In this document: piece after piece, positions 1 to 4,826 of the stretch
Layout of the letters: every line of letters begins with the position of its first letter
How positions within the stretch are numbered: position 1 is the stretch's first letter
Assembly: GCA_013695905.1 (NCBI GenBank)
Contig: JACCZQ010000301.1
Span: forward strand, 1-5,546
DNA from: Chthoniobacterales bacterium
GTDB lineage: Bacteria; Verrucomicrobiota; Verrucomicrobiia; Chthoniobacterales; UBA10450
DNA: 5,546 nucleotides
Direction: 5' to 3'
Notes under the pieces: generated by a model
Databases searched by the model: none
What the model was told of the DNA's origin: nothing
What the model saw: the letters and a program-made list of their open reading frames with translations, nothing else
Position numbers and translations under genes: made by a program

Positions 1-978
1 CTGAATGGCACCTGCGAGTGCGGCGGCGCTGTTTTCCTCCGCCCACGCGGATTGGTCGTGCAGGATCACGTCGTCCATGTAGCTGCCTTTGATGCCCACA
101 ACCGGGGTGCCGCAGGCCTGGCTCTCCACCGCCACGAGCCCGAATGTCTCCTCTACTCCCGGGTGTACGAACAAATCAGCCGCGCGGTAGTAGCGGGCGA
201 GTTCACCTGCGTCGGCGCAATAAGGAACCCACGTCACCCGCCCGGTGTTCGCCTGCACCTCCTGGAGGTGCTCCCTCTGTTGCCCGTCGCCAATGACCAG
301 CAGGTGGTACTCGTCGGGAAGCAACGAGAACGCCTTCAGCAGCGTCGCGGTGTTCTTCTCCGGCGCCAGCCTTCCGACATACAACAGGAGCGTCCGCTCC
401 GCCGGTCGCTGTGCAGAGGGCCCGTTCGGGTGAAACACCTCCGAGTTTACTCCTAACGAGACGTTGCGCGTGTTCGTCACTCCCCACGAGGCGAGCAGCT
501 CCGCGAGGCGCGGTGCAGGAACCAGGGTGGCTGCGAACCCGTTGTAGAGCTTCCGCACGTAAGCTCGCGCCGCCGGCTGCAGGAGCGGCCAGCTCCGCGT
601 GTGCGCCTCCGCGAAATGCGAGTGGTAGAACGCCACCACCGGGATGTGGTGCAGCCGACCAGCGGCGATGGCTTTCCATCCCAGCTGGTAAGGATCGCCG
701 GACTCGATGAGATCCGGACGTTCGCGTTCGATGATTTCACCGACCGCACGCAGGTCAAGCAGCACACGGTATTGCGTGGTGCGGGAGATCAGCGGAGAGC
801 GGATCGAGTACACACGGGAGCGATCATTCCTCGTCACCTCGTCTCGCGCTCCCGGCACAATCAGCACGTGCTCGTCACCGGGCGACGAGCTCTCGATGAA
901 CGCGATCTTTTCGTGCACGTACCGTTTCACACCGCCGCTGCGCGGTGAGTAGAACTGCGTGACGTCGCAGATCTTCAC
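1..978 (-). CDS. GT4-family glycosyltransferase, C-terminus cut by window edge
   Basis: Retaining GT-B glycosyltransferase of family GT4, which transfers a sugar from a nucleotide-sugar donor to a lipid, glycan or small-molecule acceptor; the acceptor cannot be told from sequence. The visible 326 residues show the N-terminal acceptor domain beginning VKICDVTQFYSPRSGGVKRY, with the GG-V loop at about residues 15-17. The C-terminal donor domain shows SLGVNSEVFHP (174-184), YVGRLAPEKN (200-209), GDGQQR (230-235) and the E-x7-E signature in EETFGLVAVE (E277 and E285), followed by CGTPVVG. GT4 enzymes usually have about 370-400 residues, so perhaps 50 or more are missing beyond the edge. The GTG start at 978-976 is chosen because the family's first beta-strand begins there and the trxB stop is in frame 18 bases upstream. 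No Shine-Dalgarno is visible. Its position right after trxB suggests co-transcription. The family call is firm; the substrate is unknown. Confidence 0.93.
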   Translation of the reverse strand, partial: MKICDVTQFYSPRSGGVKRYVHEKIAFIESSSPGDEHVLIVPGARDEVTRNDRSRVYSIRSPLISRTTQYRVLLDLRAVGEIIERERPDLIESGDPYQLGWKAIAAGRLHHIPVVAFYHSHFAEAHTRSWPLLQPAARAYVRKLYNGFAATLVPAPRLAELLASWGVTNTRNVSLGVNSEVFHPNGPSAQRPAERTLLLYVGRLAPEKNTATLLKAFSLLPDEYHLLVIGDGQQREHLQEVQANTGRVTWVPYCADAGELARYYRAADLFVHPGVEETFGLVAVESQACGTPVVGIKGSYMDDVILHDQSAWAEENSAAALAGAIQ

Positions 979-996
979 GGCAGCAGTTGTGGCCGG

Positions 997-1920
997 CTAA
1001 TGCTCGAGGGCGCTGAGATAACGCTCCGCCTCCATCGCGGCGGCGCAGCCGGAGCCGGCGGCGGTGATCGCCTGTTTGTAAACGCGATCCGCCACGTCAC
1101 CCGCGATGAAGACGCCGGGATGCTTGCTCTCCGCCAAGTGCCTAACGAGTAGATAACCGTCGGGATCGGTTTCCAGTTTTCCCTGGAATGCCTTCGTATT
1201 GGGGTCATGCCCAATGGCGACAAAAACACAGGCTACGTCGAGCAGCCGCTCCTCGAGGGTGTTCACATCGCGCAGCTTCACGGCTGTCATCTCGCCGCGT
1301 TCGTCGGCGATGTATTGCGTCACGACTGTATTCCAGATCGGCTCGATCTGTTCACAGTTCGTCACGCGGTCCGCCATGATCTTCGACGCGCGCAGCCTGT
1401 CTCGCCGATGGATGAGATAAACCTTCGACGCGAACCGGGTGAGGAATAGCGCCTCCTCCGCGGCGGAATCGCCCCCGCCGACCACACACACCGGCACGTT
1501 CCGGTAAAACGCGCCGTCACACGTGGCACAACTCGTTAGGCCGTGGCCGATCAGCTTCTCCTCGTTCTCCAGCCCGAGCCAGCGCGCGGAGGCGCCGCTC
1601 GCCACGATCAGGGTGCGCGTCTCCAGCCATTCATCGTCCGCCTTGATCCGAATGCGGTCCTCCTTTGGCTCGAAATCCGTGACTTCGGAGTAGGCAAAAC
1701 GGGCGCCGAACTTCTCCGCCTGCATGTGCATATTCATGATCAGCTGCGGACCGTCGATGCCTTCAGGAAAGCCGGGAAAATTCTCCACCAGGGTGGTGGT
1801 GGCGAGCTGCCCGCCGGGATGGCTGCCCTCGAGCACCAGCGGGCTAAGATTCGAGCGCGCGGCGTAAATTGCTGCCGTCAATCCCGCACAGCCGCTGCCG
1901 ACGATGATCACCTTCTCCAT
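997..1920 (-). CDS. trxB: Thioredoxin reductase (NADPH)
   Basis: Cytoplasmic FAD enzyme that passes electrons from NADPH to thioredoxin, maintaining thiol redox balance. The 307-residue product has the usual length for low-molecular-weight TrxB. Visible motifs in order: FAD-binding GSGCAG (8-13, with Cys where Pro is common), PGGQL (35-39), the redox-active Cys pair in SCATCDGAFY (C131 and C134), NADPH-binding GGGDSA (148-153), HRRDRLRAS (171-179) whose arginines suit the NADPH 2'-phosphate, and the C-terminal FAD segment GDV (274-276) leading into QAITAAGSGCAAA. The open frame extends 19 codons further upstream, but ATG at 1920-1918 is preferred because it opens directly onto the first beta-strand (MEKVIIVGSG). 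No Shine-Dalgarno is visible. The gene is divergent from fpg across 70 bases and is followed 18 bases later by a GT4 glycosyltransferase. All catalytic residues are intact. Confidence 0.97.
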   Translation of the reverse strand: MEKVIIVGSGCAGLTAAIYAARSNLSPLVLEGSHPGGQLATTTLVENFPGFPEGIDGPQLIMNMHMQAEKFGARFAYSEVTDFEPKEDRIRIKADDEWLETRTLIVASGASARWLGLENEEKLIGHGLTSCATCDGAFYRNVPVCVVGGGDSAAEEALFLTRFASKVYLIHRRDRLRASKIMADRVTNCEQIEPIWNTVVTQYIADERGEMTAVKLRDVNTLEERLLDVACVFVAIGHDPNTKAFQGKLETDPDGYLLVRHLAESKHPGVFIAGDVADRVYKQAITAAGSGCAAAMEAERYLSALEH

Positions 1921-1937
1921 GTGCTGGAAGGTAGCAC
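1921..1937. repeat. Short inverted repeat immediately upstream of the trxB start
   Basis: GTGCT (1921-1925) and AGCAC (1933-1937) form a perfect 5-bp inverted repeat with a 7-base spacer, ending directly against the trxB ATG. It could be half of an operator or a small hairpin in the trxB leader that covers the ribosome entry site. At five base pairs it may also be chance. Confidence 0.3.
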
Positions 1938-1990
1938 GCGGGCGCGAAAGTCCACTAGCCGCACCGCTGCTGCACACGCTACTTTCCGCG
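1921..1990. promoter_or_regulatory. Divergent trxB / fpg intergenic control region
   Basis: These 70 bases separate the start codons of trxB (leftward) and fpg (rightward), so promoters for both must lie here or inside the opposing genes. On the plus strand a weak -10-like TACTTT (1980-1985) ends only five bases before the fpg ATG, which would give an essentially leaderless message. No convincing -35 box accompanies it, and no strong promoter is seen for trxB. A short inverted repeat lies at the trxB end. The regulatory role follows from gene layout; the individual boxes are speculative. Confidence 0.5.
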
Positions 1991-2785
1991 ATGCCGGAGC
2001 TCGCCGAGGTCGAATATTATCGTCGGCAATGGGATTGCGGCCTCGGCGGGAAGGTCAATGCCGTCGAGCTGCACCCGCGGAAGCGCATCTTCCGCGGGAG
2101 CGATCCGCGCGAGATCGTGCGGCGGCTGACCGGCACCCGGCTACGAGCATCGCAGGCGCGCGGCAAGCAGATGCTCTTCAGGTTCTCCGGTGGCAGCTCC
2201 CTCGGCCTTCATCTCGGGATGAGCGGCACCTTGCGGAGCGAGCCCGCCGATTTCGCCGCAGGCAAGCACGACCACCTCGTGCTGCGGCAGGCGAAGCGGG
2301 CGCTCGTCTTTCGGGATCCGCGGCTCTTCGGCCGGGTGCGGTTCCACAGCGGCAAATCGGAGCCGGATTGGTGGACCGCCAGCGCGCCGGAGATTCACAC
2401 GCCGCAGTTCAGCGCCGCCTACGTGGCGGAGGTTCTGCAGCGACACCGCCGCGCGCCGATCAAAGCCGTGCTGCTGCTGCAAAGCCGCTTCTCCGGCATC
2501 GGCAACTGGATGGCCGACGAAATCCTCTGGCGCGCCGGCCTTGCTCCCGCCACCGCCGCAGGAACGCTCCACCCGAAACAGCAGGTGGCGCTCCGCCGCG
2601 CCACGCGGTTTGTGTCGCGCGAAGCAATGCGCATCATCGGCCGCGATTTCTCCGATCCGCCGAAGTCGTGGCTGATCCACCAACGCTGGAAAGCGGGTGG
2701 CGTTTGCCCGCGCCACGGGGTGCAGCTGCAGCGCGCGACGATCGGCGGCCGGACCACCGCATGGTGTCCAAAGTGCCAGCGGTGA
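1991..2785 (+). CDS. mutM: Formamidopyrimidine-DNA glycosylase (Fpg/MutM/Nei family)
   Basis: Bifunctional DNA glycosylase/AP lyase that removes oxidised bases (8-oxoguanine, FaPy or oxidised pyrimidines) in base excision repair. The 264-residue length fits the family. The start at 1991 is decided by the MPELAEVE opening: after Met removal, Pro2 is the Schiff-base nucleophile and Glu3 the catalytic acid. Further motifs: the beta-loop lysine in RGKQMLF (K59), HLGMSG (74-79), the DNA-contacting FRDPRLFGRV (107-116), and the helix-two-turn-helix GIGNWMADEILWRAGLAP (169-186), with N172 as the conserved Asn. The C-terminal zinc finger has R254 in GGRTT. Its ligands appear to be C239, H242, C259 and C262, so the first pair is CxxH rather than the usual CxxC. 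No Shine-Dalgarno is seen. An in-frame extension upstream (from 1904) would bury Pro2 and is rejected. Fpg versus Nei substrate preference cannot be settled here. Confidence 0.93.
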   Translation: MPELAEVEYYRRQWDCGLGGKVNAVELHPRKRIFRGSDPREIVRRLTGTRLRASQARGKQMLFRFSGGSSLGLHLGMSGTLRSEPADFAAGKHDHLVLRQAKRALVFRDPRLFGRVRFHSGKSEPDWWTASAPEIHTPQFSAAYVAEVLQRHRRAPIKAVLLLQSRFSGIGNWMADEILWRAGLAPATAAGTLHPKQQVALRRATRFVSREAMRIIGRDFSDPPKSWLIHQRWKAGGVCPRHGVQLQRATIGGRTTAWCPKCQR

Positions 2786-2798
2786 CGTATTCTTTCTC

Positions 2799-3446
2799 GT
2801 GAATCTCCTCAAACCGGCAGCGGTGCTGTGCGCCGCATTTTTCGCACTCGTCGCGCCCGCAGATGGGCAACCCCGCGGCACCAGCGATCCTTACAAAGGC
2901 ACGCTCTCCATCTTCGAACGCGCCGATCGCGCGAAGAAGCTGCAGGTGGAGCGGGTGATGGATCTGCTCGGCATCGAAGCGGGAACACACGTCGCTGATA
3001 TCGGCGCGGGCTCGGGTTGGTTTACCGTCCGCAGCGCGCGGCGCGTCGGCAAAGGCGGTGTCGTTTACGCGGTGGAGATCAATCCGCGTTACGTCCGGCA
3101 CATCGCGCAGCGGGTGAAGAAAGATAAGCTAACGAACGTGCGCACCATCCTGAGCAAGCCGAACGATCCGATGCTGCCGCCGGCCAGCGTGGACGCTGTT
3201 CTGTTGTTGAAGACGTATCACGAGATCGCGAAGCCGGTGGAGCTGCTGCGAAAGCTTCGCCCCGCTCTGCGACCCGACGCGCGGGTGGGAATCATCGACC
3301 GTAGTGGCCTCGGCACCGATCACGGCATCAACGCCGAAGTGGTAATCAAGGAGGCGGAGCAAGCCGGCTATACGCTGGCTGAGCAACACGACTTCGTGAA
3401 AGGCGACGACGTGGATTACTTCCTGATCTTCAAAGCCGCGAAGTAG
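2799..3446 (+). CDS. Exported class I SAM-dependent methyltransferase-like protein
   Basis: Predicted Rossmann-fold methyltransferase, 215 residues. The GTG at 2799 is chosen because it gives a convincing N-terminal signal peptide (MNLLKPAAVL, then CAAFFALVAPADG), with likely cleavage around residues 21-23. The longer frame from 2697 overlaps fpg by 89 bases and would bury this signal inside the protein. SAM motif I is VADIGAGSGWFT (65-76); E93 in YAVEIN is the expected acidic residue at the end of strand beta-2. KTYHEI (138-143) and GIIDRSG (164-170) match the later strands. Similar signal-bearing predicted methyltransferases occur in many Gram-negative bacteria with unknown substrate, and how SAM would reach the periplasm is unexplained. 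Only 13 bases separate it from the fpg stop and no Shine-Dalgarno is visible, so co-transcription with fpg is likely. The fold is confident; export is probable; the substrate is unknown. Confidence 0.87.
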   Translation: MNLLKPAAVLCAAFFALVAPADGQPRGTSDPYKGTLSIFERADRAKKLQVERVMDLLGIEAGTHVADIGAGSGWFTVRSARRVGKGGVVYAVEINPRYVRHIAQRVKKDKLTNVRTILSKPNDPMLPPASVDAVLLLKTYHEIAKPVELLRKLRPALRPDARVGIIDRSGLGTDHGINAEVVIKEAEQAGYTLAEQHDFVKGDDVDYFLIFKAAK

Positions 3447-3458
3447 CGGGCGAGCCGT

Positions 3459-3836
3459 TCACCACGACGCGAGCTGCAGCTGCGGGACGTGCTCGAAGTG
3501 GCGATCGAGCGTGAGAACTGCAGCTCCCAGCCGGAGCGCGCAGACGGCGATGAGCAGATCGGTCAGTGGCAGCACGCGCCCTTTGCGATCGAGTTGCCAG
3601 GCGAGGTCTTCCGTCTCCGCCCAGACGCGTTGATCGGTCGGCACATTGATGAGCAGATCGAAGAAGGCAGCGAGGTGCGCCTTTGGCTTGGGCCGAATCA
3701 TGCCGCGCAGCACTTCACAACGCACCACGCTGCAGCCGGCGATCTCCGTCATGTCGAACGTGCCGGCGAGCGTCTGCACCGGATCTTTCCCGGCGCGGAT
3801 CAGCTGAATGTAAACCGATGAATCAACGAGAACCAC
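3459..3836 (-). CDS. vapC: PIN-domain ribonuclease toxin, VapC family
   Basis: Probable toxin of a type II toxin-antitoxin pair: a metal-dependent endoribonuclease of the PIN fold, 125 residues, typical for VapC. The expected acidic residues are all present: D5 in VLVDSSVYI, E41 in CEVLRG, D93 in LTDLLIA, and D111 in LTLDRHF, so the active site looks intact. The GTG at 3836-3834 is chosen because the first PIN strand (VVLVDSS) starts there and a good Shine-Dalgarno (AGGA) lies six bases upstream. The frame is open further upstream but holds no better start. The gene overlaps the end of the antitoxin gene by 14 bases, the usual coupled arrangement. It converges on the methyltransferase gene with a 12-base gap. 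VapC toxins characterised elsewhere cut tRNA or rRNA; the target of this one cannot be inferred. Confidence 0.92.
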   Translation of the reverse strand: MVLVDSSVYIQLIRAGKDPVQTLAGTFDMTEIAGCSVVRCEVLRGMIRPKPKAHLAAFFDLLINVPTDQRVWAETEDLAWQLDRKGRVLPLTDLLIAVCALRLGAAVLTLDRHFEHVPQLQLASW

Positions 3837-4080
3837 GCTTATTCCTGTAGCTCGCTGGCTTCTCCGCTGCACGCAATGCGGCTAAGTCGTGGGCCGGATC
3901 AAACGCACCCCGCCATTCGTCTGCCGCGATGGTTTCCGTGGCCACAAACCGGGCGATCTTCGCCTTCCGTTCCGTCTCCCGGAGCGCGAACTCCACCGCC
4001 TCTGTCTTCGTTTTGATGCCGGTGATTTTCATGACGCGTGCGAGTAATTTTTCGTCGATGAACATTGTCATCTTCGTCAT
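3823..4080 (-). CDS. vapB: Antitoxin, VapB-like, ribbon-helix-helix type
   Basis: Cognate antitoxin, 85 residues, expected to bind and neutralise the adjacent PIN toxin and to repress its own promoter. The N-terminus (TMFIDEKLLARVMKITG, about residues 5-21) has a DNA-binding beta-strand followed by a helix, then KTKTEAVEFALRE (23-35), the second helix. This pattern is close to the short VapB family (MR-T-IDDELL...TG-KTK-EAVE-AL). Residues from about 40 onward (ARFVATE, ADEWRGAFDP, then a basic tail) would form the toxin-binding arm. ATG at 4080-4078 is chosen because it lies seven bases after a strong -10 box; Met4 or Met6 are possible alternatives. No Shine-Dalgarno is present, and the transcript is probably leaderless. 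The 3' end overlaps vapC by 14 bases. Confidence 0.88.
   Translation of the reverse strand: MTKMTMFIDEKLLARVMKITGIKTKTEAVEFALRETERKAKIARFVATETIAADEWRGAFDPAHDLAALRAAEKPASYRNKRGSR
3843..3846 (-). promoter_or_regulatory. Ribosome binding site for vapC
   Basis: AGGA on the minus strand, within the last codons of vapB, is six bases before the vapC GTG. It is the only clear Shine-Dalgarno I find ahead of any gene in this window, and it supports the GTG start for the toxin. Confidence 0.6.
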
Positions 4081-4086
4081 GTTTAG

Positions 4087-4115
4087 ATGATATGGCTACC
4101 CTGCCATATCGCCAA
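4087..4115 (-). promoter_or_regulatory. Sigma-70-type promoter of vapBC
   Basis: On the minus strand, TTGGCG (4115-4110, four of six matches to TTGACA) is followed after exactly 17 bases by TATCAT (4092-4087, five of six matches to TATAAT). The first base of the vapB ATG is seven bases past the -10 box, where a transcript would be expected to start, so the message is probably leaderless or nearly so. The promoter occupies most of the 38-base gap between the GT2 gene and vapB, giving the toxin-antitoxin genes their own transcription unit. Confidence 0.7.
4089..4110. promoter_or_regulatory. Inverted repeat, probable VapB(C) operator
   Basis: GATATGGC (4089-4096) and GCCATATC (4103-4110) form a perfect 8-bp inverted repeat around the 6-base spacer TACCCT. 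The repeat fills the space between the -35 and -10 boxes of the vapBC promoter and touches both. A dimeric ribbon-helix-helix repressor bound here would block RNA polymerase, which is how VapB-VapC complexes autoregulate in studied systems. The repeat is seen directly; its role as operator is inferred from position. Confidence 0.75.
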
Positions 4116-4118
4116 GGG

Positions 4119-4826
4119 TTATTTCCGTTTTTCTGCCGCGACGCGGAGCAGAGTCGCGATGATTCGCGTGCCGGCCACAACCGTTCCGCGTAACGTGCCG
4201 GAGACCTTGGATTCTCCACCCGTCCGGCAACGATGATTCACCGGCACTTCGAGGATCCGCAGCCCGGCGCGCGCCGCCCGCATCTGCATCTCGAGATTCC
4301 AGCCGTAGGTCTGCTCCTGCATGCCGAGCTGCTCCAGCGCGTCGCGGCGGATCGCGCGGAACGGACACATGTCCGTGTAGCTGACGCCGTAGAGTAGCTT
4401 CAACAAGAAGCCCGCCCCGCGGCCGGACGCCACCTGCTGGAAGTTCATGCTGCCTTTCTCGCGCTCGCCGCGGACGCGGGAGCCAATGACGAAATCCTGC
4501 TCGCCCCGGAAGATCGGATCCACCAGGCGCGGCATCAGCTCCGCGCAATCGCTCCCATCGCCATCGAGAAACACGATCACTTCACACTCCGGGGCGACCG
4601 ACCGCACACCCGTCGCACAAGCGCGGCCGTAGCCGGGCCTCGGCTCCGACACGACCCGGGCTCCCGCCGCCGCAGCGCGCTCGGCTGTGCGATCCGTGCT
4701 GGCGTTGTCCACCACGATCACCTCCCGCGGGATTCCGGTGGCGAGCACCTCCTGCACGACAGCGGCGATCGGCTCCTCCTCGTTCATGGCGGGGATCACA
4801 ACAGAGACGGAGCGGGTGGCGTTCAT
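4119..4826 (-). CDS. GT2-family glycosyltransferase
   Basis: Soluble-looking GT-A glycosyltransferase of family 2, 235 residues, resembling the polyprenyl/dolichyl-phosphate sugar transferase group. It would move a sugar from a nucleotide donor to a lipid-phosphate or glycan acceptor; the exact substrate is unknown. Motifs: SVVIPAMNEEEPI (8-20), VIVVDNASTDRT (36-47) for nucleotide binding, the metal-binding acidic cluster FLDGDGSD (86-93), IGSR (114-117), and TDMCPFRAIRRDALEQLGM (151-169) with YGWNLEMQMRA (174-184) in the acceptor region. No transmembrane segment is evident. The ATG at 4826-4824 is set by the family N-terminus and overlaps the mgtE stop as ATGA. A 99-codon upstream extension of the frame is just mgtE read out of frame. 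The ATGA overlap without a Shine-Dalgarno indicates translation coupled to mgtE. The gene ends 38 bases before vapB. Confidence 0.92.
   Translation of the reverse strand: MNATRSVSVVIPAMNEEEPIAAVVQEVLATGIPREVIVVDNASTDRTAERAAAAGARVVSEPRPGYGRACATGVRSVAPECEVIVFLDGDGSDCAELMPRLVDPIFRGEQDFVIGSRVRGEREKGSMNFQQVASGRGAGFLLKLLYGVSYTDMCPFRAIRRDALEQLGMQEQTYGWNLEMQMRAARAGLRILEVPVNHRCRTGGESKVSGTLRGTVVAGTRIIATLLRVAAEKRK

Noticed and set aside
203..767. Two minus-strand frames within the GT4 region
   Set aside because: They are alternative frames of the glycosyltransferase. The true frame runs without a stop from 978 to the window edge and carries all GT4 motifs.
2697..2798. A longer methyltransferase start overlapping fpg
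   Set aside because: The extra 34 residues are the fpg zinc-finger region read out of frame, and they would hide the signal peptide that starts at GTG 2799.
1543..2802. A 419-codon open frame on the plus strand, the longest in the window
   Set aside because: It runs antisense to trxB and then out of frame through fpg. Its translation is Arg/Ala-rich and low in complexity, with no recognisable motif, typical of a shadow frame in GC-rich DNA.
2820..2833. Possible lipoprotein Cys (residue 11) in the methyltransferase signal
   Set aside because: The residues before the Cys (A-V-L) do not make a proper lipobox, and the Cys is too close to the N-terminus.
2141..2881. A 246-codon minus-strand frame opposite fpg
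   Set aside because: It is antisense to the clearly real fpg, shows no domain, and is rich in Arg/Ala/Gly; a GC-driven shadow.
3472..3481. Perfect 10-base palindrome AGCTGCAGCT
   Set aside because: It lies inside the vapC coding end, has no T-run, and is too short to call a terminator or operator.
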